64,000 nucleotides of DNA from Streptomyces niger (GCF_000718305.1 NZ_JOFQ01000007.1:310001-374000); one strand, 5' to 3'; positions 50,810-60,545 are shown, counted from the first letter of the stretch. A program made the numbers and translations. The notes: generated by a model from the sequence alone, not told the origin.

Positions 50810-51553
50810 TTGATCTACGGCGCAATGAAGTTTTCCATCGGCAACTCGCTGAAGCTGGCGTTCCGGCCCTGGGTCGAGGGCCTGGAGAACATCCCCGCCG
50901 AGGGCCCGGCGATCCTGGCGAGCAACCACCTGTCGTTCTCCGACTCCTTCTTCCTGCCCGCGGTGCTCGACCGGAAGGTCACCTTCATCGCCAAGGCCGA
51001 GTACTTCACCTCGCCCGGCGTCAAGGGCAAGCTGACGGCCGCGTTCTTCAAGGGCGTCGGCCAGCTCCCGGTGGACCGTAGCGGCGGGCGCGGCGCGGGC
51101 GAGGCGGCGATCAAGAGCGGCATCGAGGTGCTGGAGCGCGGCGAGCTGTTCGGGATCTACCCCGAGGGCACCCGCTCGCCCGACGGCCGGCTCTACCGGG
51201 GCAAGCCCGGCGGCCTGGCCCGGGTGGCGCTGGCCACCGGCGCGCCGGTGATCCCCGTGGCGATGATCGACACGGAGAAGGTGCAGCCGCCCGGCAAGGT
51301 GGTGCCGAAGATGATCCGGCCCGGCATCCGCATCGGGAAGCCGCTGGACTTCAGCCGGTACCACGGCATGGAGGGCGACCGCTTCATCCTGCGGTCGGTC
51401 ACCGACGAGGTCATGTACGAAATCATGAAGCTGTCGGGCCAGGAGTACGTCGACATCTACGCGACGGCGGCCAAGCGGCAGATCGCCGAGGCCGCCAAGA
51501 AGCAGGCCGAGGCGGAGAAGGCGGCGAAGAAGTCCGGGCCCGGCGACCGGTAG
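50810..51553 (+). CDS. 1-acyl-sn-glycerol-3-phosphate acyltransferase (PlsC family)
   Basis: 247 aa from TTG 50810. Catalytic NHLSFSD (HX4D) near residue 42, KAEYFTSPGVKG, GIYPEGTRSPDGRLYRGKPGG (block III) and PVAMIDTEKVQPPG. It makes phosphatidic acid in membrane lipid synthesis. AAGGAG sits 5 bases before TTG; GTG 50804 would overlap that signal and ATG 50825 is 20 bases away. C-terminal Lys/Ala/Glu-rich helix. It is followed by macS on the same strand after 18 bp. Confidence 0.9.
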   Translation: MIYGAMKFSIGNSLKLAFRPWVEGLENIPAEGPAILASNHLSFSDSFFLPAVLDRKVTFIAKAEYFTSPGVKGKLTAAFFKGVGQLPVDRSGGRGAGEAAIKSGIEVLERGELFGIYPEGTRSPDGRLYRGKPGGLARVALATGAPVIPVAMIDTEKVQPPGKVVPKMIRPGIRIGKPLDFSRYHGMEGDRFILRSVTDEVMYEIMKLSGQEYVDIYATAAKRQIAEAAKKQAEAEKAAKKSGPGDR

Positions 51554-51571
51554 CCCGGCGAGGGGGGCCAG

Positions 51572-53008
51572 ATGACATCGGAGGACCGGATACCCGCGAT
51601 GGCGGGGCCGGCGAGCACTGCGGCGGACCCGGCGCGGGGGGCCGCGCCGCCCGGGGCCACGGCGCGTACCCGGCAGCAGCGGGTGCTGCGAATGTCCGTC
51701 GAACTCCCGCTGTGGCGGGCGTTGACGGGGTACCGCGTGCTCACCCTGGTCTACGCCGTGGTGATCTTCTCGCTCAACTACACCGAGTACGCGCACCCGT
51801 TGGGCGGTGCCGCGTACATGGCGGCGCTCACCCTGTGGATGGTGCTGACCTGGCGGTGCACCACTTCCGCCGAGCGCTGCACCCGCCGCTTCCTCTTCGG
51901 CGACCTCGCCTTCGCGGTCGCCGGCATCCTGCTGACCCCGCTCGTCGACACCCACGCGCGGATAGCGGGCGGCGCGCCCACGCTGCCGTCGATATGGACG
52001 GCCGGCGCGGCGCTGGGCTTCGCGATCAAGGGCGGCTGGCGCTGGGCAGCGGGCGCCTCGTCGGTGGTGGCGGTCGCCAACCTCGTGGAACGCCAGGAGT
52101 TCGCCCGGGACACCGTGCACAACGTGCTGCTGGTGTGGGTGGCGAGCGTGGCCATCGGTTACGTCGTCGAGGTGGCCAGGGCGAGTGAGCGCACCCTCGC
52201 GCGCGCCCTGCAGATCGAGGCGGCCACCCGCGAACGCGAGCGGCTGGCCCGGGACATCCACGACAGCGTGCTCCAGGTGCTGGCCATGGTGCAGCGGCGC
52301 GGCGCCGCGCTCGGCGGTGAGGCGGCGGAGCTGGGCCGGATGGCGGGCGAGCAGGAGGTCGCGCTGCGCACGCTGGTCTCCAGCGGGCTGGTGCCGGCGC
52401 GGCGGCCCGCGCCGTCCAAGGAAGCCGCGGCCGCGGCACAGGGGGACGGTGCGGACGCGGCGTACGGAGACGGTGCGGACGCGGCGTACGAGGACGGTCA
52501 GGCCGACGGGCCTTCGTACCGCGACAACGGGCCTTCGTACGGCGACAACTGCGTGCCCGAGGGGGAGGAGTTCTCCGACGAGCCGTGCGACGTGCGGGCG
52601 TTGCTCGCGCCGCACGCGGGCGCCGGGGTGACCTTCTCCGAGCCGGGTGCCCCGGTGCTGCTCCCGGCGGCCCGCGCCGCGGAGCTGGCCGCGGCTGTCA
52701 GTGCCGCGTTGGACAATGTGCGGGTGCACGCGGGCGACGGGGCGCACGCGTGGATCCTGGTCGAGGACGAGCCGGAGGCGGTGATCGTGACGGTGCGGGA
52801 CGACGGTCCGGGCATCCCGGAGGGCCGGCTCGCCGACGCCGAGCGCGAGGGCCGGCTCGGGGTCGCGCTGTCCATCCGCGGACGGCTGCGAGACCTCGGC
52901 GGCAGCGCCGAGTGGATCTCCGTCCCGGACCAGGGCACGGAAGTGGAGCTGACGGTGCCCAAGGGCGGTGTGCCCGAGGGCGGACGACGGGGGAAGGCAG
53001 GCGCATGA
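51572..53008 (+). CDS. macS: MacS-type two-component sensor histidine kinase
   Basis: 478 aa. About five to six membrane helices (50-195), linker ARASERTLARALQIEAATRERERLAR, phospho-His in LARDIHDSVLQVLAMVQRRG, and HATPase domain with ALDNVRVHAG and VRDDGPGIPEGRL. The partner and gene order (PlsC, kinase, regulator, pfkA) match S. coelicolor macS-macR, which, from memory, affects development and actinorhodin. Between the two kinase domains is a low-complexity insert with repeats GDGADAAY (twice) and GPSYxDN (twice), about residues 290-325. Confidence 0.86.
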   Translation: MTSEDRIPAMAGPASTAADPARGAAPPGATARTRQQRVLRMSVELPLWRALTGYRVLTLVYAVVIFSLNYTEYAHPLGGAAYMAALTLWMVLTWRCTTSAERCTRRFLFGDLAFAVAGILLTPLVDTHARIAGGAPTLPSIWTAGAALGFAIKGGWRWAAGASSVVAVANLVERQEFARDTVHNVLLVWVASVAIGYVVEVARASERTLARALQIEAATRERERLARDIHDSVLQVLAMVQRRGAALGGEAAELGRMAGEQEVALRTLVSSGLVPARRPAPSKEAAAAAQGDGADAAYGDGADAAYEDGQADGPSYRDNGPSYGDNCVPEGEEFSDEPCDVRALLAPHAGAGVTFSEPGAPVLLPAARAAELAAAVSAALDNVRVHAGDGAHAWILVEDEPEAVIVTVRDDGPGIPEGRLADAEREGRLGVALSIRGRLRDLGGSAEWISVPDQGTEVELTVPKGGVPEGGRRGKAGA

Positions 53009-53676
53009 GCGAACAGCCGGGCGTGAGGGTCATGGTGGTCGACGACCACCCGATGTGGCGGGACGCGGTGGCCAGGGACCTGGCGGAGGCCGGGTTCGAC
53101 GTGGTGGCGACCGCGGGCGACGGGCCGCAGGCGGTCCGCAGAGCGCAGGCCGCCGCGCCCGACGTGCTGGTCCTCGACCTCAACCTCCCCGGCCTGCCCG
53201 GCGTCGAGGTCTGCCGCGAGCTGGTCGGCGGCAACCCCCGGCTGCGGGTCCTGGTGCTGTCCGCGAGCGGCGAGCACGCGGACGTACTGGAGGCCGTGAA
53301 GTCCGGCGCGACGGGCTATCTCGTGAAGTCCGCGAGCACGGCGGAGCTGATCGAGGCGGTCCGCTCCACCGCCGTCGGCGACCCGGTGTTCACGCCCGGC
53401 CTGGCCGGCCTGGTGCTGGGGGAGTACCGCCGGCTGGCGACCGAGCCGGCCCCGGCCACCGAGGACGAGCCGGGCGCGCCGCGGCTGACCGAGCGCGAGA
53501 CCGAGGTGCTGCGCCTGGTCGCCAAGGGCCTCTCGTACAAGCAGATCGCCGAGCGGCTGGTCATCTCGCACCGCACGGTGCAGAACCACGTCCAGAACAC
53601 CCTCGGCAAGCTCCAACTGCACAACAGGGTCGAGCTGGTCCGGTACGCGATCGAGCGCGGGCTGGACACGCCCTGA
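53005..53676 (+). CDS. macR: MacR-type NarL/LuxR response regulator
   Basis: 223 aa. Receiver: VMVVDDHPMWRD, Asp in VLVLDLNLPGLPG, VLVLSASGEHADV, Lys in GYLVKSASTAEL. DNA-binding HTH: RLTERETEVLRLVAKGLSYKQIAERLVISHRTVQNHVQNTLGKLQL (in parts). ATG overlaps the macS stop (ATGA), so the two are a cognate pair. The inverted-repeat MacR box known in S. coelicolor was not seen close upstream of macS. Confidence 0.88.
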   Translation: MSEQPGVRVMVVDDHPMWRDAVARDLAEAGFDVVATAGDGPQAVRRAQAAAPDVLVLDLNLPGLPGVEVCRELVGGNPRLRVLVLSASGEHADVLEAVKSGATGYLVKSASTAELIEAVRSTAVGDPVFTPGLAGLVLGEYRRLATEPAPATEDEPGAPRLTERETEVLRLVAKGLSYKQIAERLVISHRTVQNHVQNTLGKLQLHNRVELVRYAIERGLDTP

Positions 53677-53783
53677 CGGCGGCGGCCGGCGTCCCGCCCC
53701 GTCGGGGACCGCTCGTACGAGTGAACGGCCGCGCCCCGGTACCCCGGAAAATCACCGGATTCCGCCCCTCATCCCCCTCCTGA

Positions 53784-53797
53784 GTGACCTGGATCAC
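53784..53797 (+). promoter_or_regulatory. CRP-like palindrome upstream of pfkA
   Basis: GTGACCTGGATCAC has the arms GTGA and TCAC with a 6-bp spacer, as in CRP/FNR-type sites. It lies 49 bp before the pfkA ATG and just ahead of a -10-like TAGCGT (53801-53806), so a bound protein would touch the polymerase. Confidence 0.5.
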
Positions 53798-53845
53798 CAT
53801 TAGCGTGACCCGCGTCGGTCCATCACGGGACGAAGGGACGTAGCG

Positions 53846-54874
53846 ATGCGGGTCGGAGTGCTTACCGGTGGCGGCGACTGCCCCGGTCTGAACGCGGTCA
53901 TCCGGGCGGTGGTCCGCAAGGGCACCCAGGAGTACGAGTACGACTTCGTGGGCTTCCGGGACGGCTGGCGCGGGCCGCTGGAGGGCGACACGGTACCGCT
54001 GGACATCCCGGCGGTCCGCGGCATCCTCCCGCGCGGCGGCACCATCCTGGGGTCCTCGCGCACCAACCCCTTCAAGCAGGAGGACGGGGTCCGGCGGATC
54101 CGGGAGAACCTCGCCAAGAACGAGGTGGACGCGCTGGTCGCGATCGGCGGCGAGGACACCCTCGGCGTCGCCGCGCGCCTGTCGGGCGAGCACGGCATCC
54201 CGTGCGTGGGCGTCCCCAAGACCATCGACAACGACCTCTCGGCCACCGACTACACCTTCGGCTTCGACACCGCCGTCGGCGTCGCCACCGAGGCCATCGA
54301 CCGGCTGCACACCACCGCCGAGTCGCACATGCGCGTCCTCGTCGTGGAGGTCATGGGGCGGCACGCGGGCTGGATCGCGCTCCACTCCGGCCTGGCCGGC
54401 GGCGCCAACGTGATCCTCATTCCCGAGCAGCGGTTCGACATCGAGCAGGTCTGCGACTGGGTGGAGTCCCGCTTCAAGGTCCGCTACGCGCCCATCGTGG
54501 TCGTCGCCGAGGGCGCCATGCCCAAGGACGGCCCGATGGTCCTGAAGGACGACACCACCGACTCCTTCGGGCACGTCCGGCTCTCGGGCGTGGGGGAGTG
54601 GCTGGCCAAGGAGATCGAGCGGCGTACGGGCAAGGAGGCGCGCACGACCGTACTGGGCCACACCCAGCGCGGCGGCACGCCCAGCGCGTTCGACCGCTGG
54701 CTGGCCACCCGCTTCGGGCTGCACGCCATCGACGCCGTGCGCGACGGCGACTTCGGAAAGATGGTCGCGCTGCGCGGCACGGACATCGTCCGGGTGCCGA
54801 TCGCCGAGGCCACCGCGAAGCTGAAGACGGTGGACCCGAAGCTGTACTCCGAGGCCGGGGTCTTCTTCGGCTGA
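53846..54874 (+). CDS. pfkA: 6-phosphofructokinase, group III, with PPi-type signature residues
   Basis: 342 aa. RVGVLTGGGDCPGLNAVIRAVV at the start, GGEDT at 101-105, VPKTIDNDL at 123-131 with the catalytic Asp of TIDND, EVMGRHAGWIA and LGHTQRGGTPSAFDRWLATRFG. In this family a Gly after the acidic residue (GGDG/GGEG) favours ATP and Asp (Asp104 here), together with the Lys of PKTIDND (Lys125), favours pyrophosphate. So PPi use is predicted, although Streptomyces enzymes at this locus are usually named ATP-PFK. AAGGGA precedes ATG. Confidence 0.93.
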   Translation: MRVGVLTGGGDCPGLNAVIRAVVRKGTQEYEYDFVGFRDGWRGPLEGDTVPLDIPAVRGILPRGGTILGSSRTNPFKQEDGVRRIRENLAKNEVDALVAIGGEDTLGVAARLSGEHGIPCVGVPKTIDNDLSATDYTFGFDTAVGVATEAIDRLHTTAESHMRVLVVEVMGRHAGWIALHSGLAGGANVILIPEQRFDIEQVCDWVESRFKVRYAPIVVVAEGAMPKDGPMVLKDDTTDSFGHVRLSGVGEWLAKEIERRTGKEARTTVLGHTQRGGTPSAFDRWLATRFGLHAIDAVRDGDFGKMVALRGTDIVRVPIAEATAKLKTVDPKLYSEAGVFFG

Positions 54875-54990
54875 CGCGGCGGCGCGCCCCCGCGGCGCGC
54901 CGTCCGCTCCGTGCGGCGGTGACGGGCGGTGGGCCGTATATTCGGCGCATCGCCCGTACGACCGTGAAGCGGTACAAGTGGGAGCGCAGT

Positions 54991-56007
54991 GTGGAGATCG
55001 TGGCCTTCGGGGTGCAGACGGACGAGCGCGCGCTGCTGGAGCGCGCCTTCGACGGCCGTCACCAGGTCCGCAGCCTCGACGTCTTCCTCAACAGCGACAC
55101 CGCGCCCATCGCGGCCGGCTACGAGGTCGTCAGCACCGCCGTCAACGACGAGCTGACCGCCGGGGTGCTCCAGGAGCTAGCGGTGGGCGGCACGAAGATG
55201 ATCGCCCAGCGCTCCACCGGCTACAACAACATCGACCTGCGGGCCGCAGCCGACCTCGGCCTCACCGTCGCCCGGGTGTCCGCCTACTCCCCGTACTCCG
55301 TCGCCGAGTTCGCCTGGGGGCTCGCGCTGGCGGTGAACCGGCGGATCGTACGCGCCGCCAACCGCACCCGGAACTTCGACTTCCGGCTGGACGGCCTGAT
55401 GGGCCGGGACCTGCGCGGCCGCACCGTCGGCGTGATCGGCACCGGCAGGATCGGCGAGGCGTTCGCGCGGATCGCGCACGGCTTCGGCATGCGGCTGCTC
55501 GGCTGGGACATCGCCGAGAACCCGGCCTGCACCGAACTGGGCATGACCTACGTGGACCGGCGGCGGCTGTTCACCGAGTCCGACCTGATCAGCCTGCACG
55601 TGCCCCTGCTGGAGGACACCCGGCACCTGGTCGACGCCCCGGCGCTGGCGGCGATGAAGGACGACGCGATCCTGATCAACTCCAGCCGCGGCGGCCTCGT
55701 GGACACCGCGGCCCTCGTGGAGACGCTCAAGGCCGGCCGGCTCTTCGGCGTCGGCCTGGACGTCTACGAGGAGGAGGCCGGGCTGTTCTTCTTCGACAAG
55801 TCGCTCGAAGTCGTCGAGGACGACACCCTCGCCCGCCTGATGACGTTCGGGAACGTCCTGGTCACCTCGCACCAGGCGTACTTCACCGAGGAAGCGGTCG
55901 GCCAGATCGTCGCCACGACGGTCGCCAACATCGCGGACCATCTGGCCGGCCGCTCCAACGCCAACTTCCTCGTCACACCAGCACAGCAGCCAGCAGCTGA
56001 GAGGTGA
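54991..56007 (+). CDS. D-isomer-specific 2-hydroxyacid dehydrogenase (D-lactate dehydrogenase-like)
   Basis: 338 aa from GTG 54991 (GGGAG 6 bases upstream). NAD-binding GRTVGVIGTGRIGEAFARIAHGFG, substrate region QRSTGYNNIDLRAA, catalytic Arg in INSSRGGLVDTAAL, Glu in GLDVYEEE and His in VTSHQAYFTEEA. This set, with YNNID and VYEEE, is that of the D-lactate dehydrogenase (LdhA) branch. It likely interconverts pyruvate and D-lactate or a similar pair. Its last 35 bases overlap, tail to tail, the trpEG 3' end. Confidence 0.9.
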   Translation: MEIVAFGVQTDERALLERAFDGRHQVRSLDVFLNSDTAPIAAGYEVVSTAVNDELTAGVLQELAVGGTKMIAQRSTGYNNIDLRAAADLGLTVARVSAYSPYSVAEFAWGLALAVNRRIVRAANRTRNFDFRLDGLMGRDLRGRTVGVIGTGRIGEAFARIAHGFGMRLLGWDIAENPACTELGMTYVDRRRLFTESDLISLHVPLLEDTRHLVDAPALAAMKDDAILINSSRGGLVDTAALVETLKAGRLFGVGLDVYEEEAGLFFFDKSLEVVEDDTLARLMTFGNVLVTSHQAYFTEEAVGQIVATTVANIADHLAGRSNANFLVTPAQQPAAER

Positions 56008-57853
56008 GCGCGGCCCCGTCCAGCGTCAGCACCGACTCCGGGTGGAACTGGACCCCCGCGAAGCCCGGGCCGCGCAGCGCGTGCACGTCCCCGCTCCCCG
56101 GGTCCCGGCTCAGCTCCACGCGGTGCATGGCCAGCTCCTCGACGGCGCTCTCGTCGCAGCGCGCGGTGTAGGTGTTGTAGAACCCGACCGTCTCCTCGCG
56201 CCCGAAGAAGTCGATCCGCTCCTGCGCCCCCTGGAAGGGCACGTCCTTCCGGACGATCTCCAGGCCGAGCACCGCGGCGATCAGCTCATGCCCCAGGCAG
56301 ACCCCGAGCAGGCCGTGCTTGTGTTCCCGCAGCAGCTCGGCCGCCAGCCCGCGCAGCATCCGCATCTTCGGGTCGGTCAGGTCGGCGGGGTTGCCGGGCC
56401 CCGGGCCCAGCACGATCGGGCCCTCGTGCGCCAGCGCCGTCTCCCGCAGCCCCGGCTCGTCGTACCGCCGTACGGTCACCTCCAGCCCCGAGGTGCGCAG
56501 CAGGTGCGCCAGCATCGCGGTGAAGGTGTCCTCGGCGTCGATCACCAGCGCGTGGCCCTCCAGCGCCGCGGTCGGCGCGGTGGTCTGCATCCGCAGCCAG
56601 AACGGCGCGAGGTCCGCGCGGCGCGCGTCCAGCGCGGCCCGCACCCGCGGATCCTCCGCCAGCCGCGGCGGCCCGGCGTCCGCGCGACGGGCCGGCGCCT
56701 CCCGCACGCCCAGCGCGGTGAGCACCCCGGCGGCCTTGGCGTGCGTCTCGGCCACCTCGCCCGCCGGGTCCGAGCCGCGTACCAGCGTCGCGCCGACCGA
56801 CACCCGCAGCTCCCCGTCCGCGCCGATGTCCGCGGTGCGGATCAGGATCGGCGAGTCCAGCGTCTGCGCGCCGGCCTCCCCCTCCCGCCCATCGCTCCCG
56901 GCGTTCCGCCCGATCAGCGCCAGCGCGCCCGCGTAGTAACCGCGCCCGCCGGGCTCGTACCGCTCGATGACCCGGCAGGCGTTCTGCACGGGCGAGCCGG
57001 TGACGGTCGCCGCGAACATCGTCTCCTTGAGCACCTCGCGGACGTCCAGGGTGGAGCGGCCGCGCAGCTCGTACTCGGTGTGCGCGAGGTGCGCCATCTC
57101 CTTCAGGCGGGGGCCGATCACCACGCCGCCCTTGTCGCCGACCGTGCACATCATCTTGAGCTCCTCGTCGACGACCATCGAGAGCTCCTCGATCTCCTTG
57201 CCGTCGGCGAGGAAGTCCAGCAGGTCGTCGGCGGTGGGGCCGCCGGCCGGGTAGCGGTAGGTCCCGCTGATCGGATTCATGACCACCGTGCCGCCGCTCA
57301 TGCGCACGTGCACCTCGGGGCTCGCGCCGACCAGGGTGCGCTCGCCGGTGTGCACCACGAAGGTCCAGTACGCGCCGCGCTCCGTGGCCAGCAGCCGTCG
57401 GAAGAGGGCCAACGCGTCGGCCCGTCCGAAGCCCGGGATCTTGCCCCGGAAGGTCCGCCGGATGACGAAGTTCGCGCCCTCGCCCCGGCCGATCTCCTGG
57501 TCCAGCACCCGCCCGACGATCCCGGCGTACTCCTCGTCGGTCACGTCGAAGGCACCGCCCGTGACCGCGACCGCGTGGTCGGGCAGCTGCGCCAGTGCCT
57601 CCGCGAGCGGCAGCTCGTACCGCTCCTCGGGGACCAGCGCCGCCAGCGGCGTGCCGTCGTCGCGCACGTCGAAGCCGCGCTCCCGGATCTGCCGGAAGGG
57701 CACCATGGCCAGGCCCTCGGGGAGGTCGGCGAGCCGTTCGTACGTGGCGACCGGGCCGGTGAGCACCTCGACCGTGTCGTGGTCGCGGCCGGGGGTGCGG
57801 CGGCGCAGCAGGGCAAAGGGCCGGTCGTCGGCGAGCAGCTCGGCAAGGTCCAT
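55973..57853 (-). CDS. trpEG: Fused anthranilate synthase (TrpE-TrpG)
   Basis: 626 aa. Residues 1 to about 400 are the TrpE chorismate-using part: RGEGANFVIRRTF, NPISGTYRYP, DGKEIEELSMVVDEELKMM, HTEYELRGR. Residues about 425-626 are the glutamine amidotransferase: VLGPGPGNPADLTD, GVCLGHE with nucleophile Cys519, and GVQFHPESVLT. Makes anthranilate from chorismate and glutamine. ATG 57853 with GAAGGA upstream. Regulated by the Trp leader and attenuator at 57913-58017. Convergent overlap with the dehydrogenase gene. Confidence 0.95.
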   Translation of the reverse strand: MDLAELLADDRPFALLRRRTPGRDHDTVEVLTGPVATYERLADLPEGLAMVPFRQIRERGFDVRDDGTPLAALVPEERYELPLAEALAQLPDHAVAVTGGAFDVTDEEYAGIVGRVLDQEIGRGEGANFVIRRTFRGKIPGFGRADALALFRRLLATERGAYWTFVVHTGERTLVGASPEVHVRMSGGTVVMNPISGTYRYPAGGPTADDLLDFLADGKEIEELSMVVDEELKMMCTVGDKGGVVIGPRLKEMAHLAHTEYELRGRSTLDVREVLKETMFAATVTGSPVQNACRVIERYEPGGRGYYAGALALIGRNAGSDGREGEAGAQTLDSPILIRTADIGADGELRVSVGATLVRGSDPAGEVAETHAKAAGVLTALGVREAPARRADAGPPRLAEDPRVRAALDARRADLAPFWLRMQTTAPTAALEGHALVIDAEDTFTAMLAHLLRTSGLEVTVRRYDEPGLRETALAHEGPIVLGPGPGNPADLTDPKMRMLRGLAAELLREHKHGLLGVCLGHELIAAVLGLEIVRKDVPFQGAQERIDFFGREETVGFYNTYTARCDESAVEELAMHRVELSRDPGSGDVHALRGPGFAGVQFHPESVLTLDGAALTSQLLAAVLV

Positions 57854-57912
57854 GATCGCGTCCTTCTCTCACTCAGGGGCTGGGGAGAGGGGCGGGCCGG
57901 AGCCGGAAAGAC

Positions 57913-57939
57913 CGAAGGCCGCCCCTCGGGCGGCCTTCG
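57913..57939 (-). terminator. trp attenuator hairpin
   Basis: On the minus strand CGAAGGCCGCCC and GGGCGGCCTTCG (57939-57913) form a perfect 12-bp stem with a 3-nt loop, followed by GTCTTTCC. It lies between the leader peptide stop (57961) and trpEG (57853), the expected place for an attenuator. Confidence 0.82.
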
Positions 57940-57960
57940 CAGTCGGTGTGTGCGCGCGAA

Positions 57961-58017
57961 TCAGTGGGCCGCCGGATGAGCGGTCCACCACCAGGTCATG
58001 GTTGTCTGCGCGAACAT
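57961..58017 (-). CDS. trpL: Tryptophan leader peptide (trpL)
   Basis: 18 aa, MFAQTTMTWWWTAHPAAH, with three consecutive Trp codons. Ribosome stalling at these codons when charged tRNA-Trp is scarce would prevent the downstream attenuator hairpin (57913-57939). A leader of this type is known for Streptomyces trpE(G). The -10-like TAGGGT on the minus strand (58030-58025) is 7 bases before the ATG, so the transcript may be leaderless. Confidence 0.9.
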   Translation of the reverse strand: MFAQTTMTWWWTAHPAAH

Positions 58018-58069
58018 GGCCAGCACCCTACCCGATGGTCCGGTGAGTGCTGTGGGGCCTGTCTCATAG

Positions 58070-59467
<1,398 letters not shown>

Positions 59468-59485
59468 ACGGGCGCGTAGACGCGA

Positions 59486-59519
59486 AGTGGGGCGCGGATC
59501 CTGTGATCCGCGCCCCACT
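59486..59519 (+). terminator. Hairpin terminator after DAHP synthase
   Basis: AGTGGGGCGCGGATC (59486-59500) and GATCCGCGCCCCACT (59505-59519) are perfect complements with a CTGT loop, 18 bp after the stop. Confidence 0.88.
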
Positions 59520-59546
59520 GCGTTGTTAAGCGCCCGCCATGACGGG

Positions 59547-59565
59547 TAAGGTAAGGGTAACCTCA
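59547..59565 (+). promoter_or_regulatory. Iron box (DmdR1/IdeR-type operator) before bfd
   Basis: TAAGGTAAGGGTAACCTCA matches 15 of 19 positions of the consensus TTAGGTTAGGCTAACCTAA of DtxR-family iron repressors (DmdR1 in Streptomyces). It lies 35 bp before the bfd start, so iron should repress bfd. Confidence 0.8.
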
Positions 59566-59599
59566 CTCAAGATCATCCGAAGCTACGGGAAGGACGGGG

Positions 59600-59866
59600 G
59601 TGACCAGCGTGTACGTCTGCTCGTGCTTCGGAATCACTGAGGAAAAGGTGCGCGAACATGCGGACACCGGCGCCTGCACGCCGCGCCAGATAGCCTCCGC
59701 CTGCAAGGCCGGCACCGACTGCGGCGGCTGCGTGAAGCGCATCCAGGCCCTGCTGGGCCGCGGCGCCTGCCCCCGCCGGGAGCTGGCCGACAAGGGTGCC
59801 CCCGCGCTGGAGAAGCTGCCCGATCAGGGCGCCCCGGCGCCGACGGAGCTGCCCGAAGCCGCCTAG
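59600..59866 (+). CDS. bfd: Bacterioferritin-associated ferredoxin
   Basis: 88 aa. The BFD [2Fe-2S] ligands are visible: SVYVCSCFGIT (Cys7, Cys9) and AGTDCGGCVKRI (Cys41, Cys44). It reduces bacterioferritin iron so that it can be released. The C-terminal 35 residues (RRELADKGAPALEKLPDQGAPAPTELPEAA) are a low-complexity tail with a repeated GAPA element, not in the core family. GTG 59600 start; GTG 59609 is possible. Preceded by an iron box; converges with bfr. Confidence 0.92.
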   Translation: MTSVYVCSCFGITEEKVREHADTGACTPRQIASACKAGTDCGGCVKRIQALLGRGACPRRELADKGAPALEKLPDQGAPAPTELPEAA

Positions 59867-59900
59867 CGGCCCGTCGGGCGACGAAGCCGCCCGTGCCCCG

Positions 59901-60389
59901 TCACGCCTCGTCCGGCGCGGTCTGCTCGATCACCGTGGACAGGTAGAGCGCCTCGCCGAGCTTCTCGATCAGCTCCAGCTGGGTGTCCAGGTAGTCGATG
60001 TGGTGCTCCTCGTCGGCGAGGATCGACTCGAAGACGTTGGCGGACGTGATGTCGCCCTTGTTCCGCATCACCTCGATGCCGCGCCGCAGCCGGTCGATGG
60101 CCTCGACCTCGACCTGCCGGTCGGCCTGGAACATCTCGGTCACCGTCTGCCCGACGCGGACGTGGAAGAGCCGCTGGTAATTGGGCAGGCCGTCCAGGAG
60201 CAGAATGCGGTCGGTGAGCACCTCCGCGTGCCGCATCTCGTCGAAGGACTCCGCGCGCGTGTACTTGGCGAGCTTGGTCCAGCCCTTGTGATCCTGCAGC
60301 TTGGCATGCAGGAAGTACTGGTTGATCGCGGTCAGCTCGGCGGTCAGCTGCTCGTTCAGGAACTCGATGACCTCGGGATCTCCCTGCAT
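59901..60389 (-). CDS. bfr: Bacterioferritin
   Basis: 162 aa from ATG 60389, the exact family length. Ferroxidase residues are all present: Glu18, Glu51, His54, Glu94, Glu127, His130; Met52 (in DEMRHAEVL) is the heme ligand. It stores iron as a 24-mer shell. GGAG is about 11 bases upstream. It faces bfd (stops 34 bp apart), its redox partner, so iron storage and release genes are linked but on opposite strands and controlled apart. No iron box was found upstream. Confidence 0.95.
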   Translation of the reverse strand: MQGDPEVIEFLNEQLTAELTAINQYFLHAKLQDHKGWTKLAKYTRAESFDEMRHAEVLTDRILLLDGLPNYQRLFHVRVGQTVTEMFQADRQVEVEAIDRLRRGIEVMRNKGDITSANVFESILADEEHHIDYLDTQLELIEKLGEALYLSTVIEQTAPDEA

Positions 60390-60545
60390 GACTGCAAGGC
60401 TCCTTCCACACGTCGACTGGACAGGTGCCGGGCATCCTTGCACCGGCGCGCACGGGGCGTCCAGTAAGTGCACGCTTAGTGGGAGTTGCCCGAATCGGCC
60501 CCTCCCTGGTCATCAGCACCCCTTCCGGTCTGACACCATGGAGAC

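Noticed and set aside
60465..60478. TAAGTGCACGCTTA between bfr and the oxidoreductase gene as an iron box or other operator
   Set aside because: Only the outer four bases on each side are complementary in a convincing way and it does not match the iron-box consensus.
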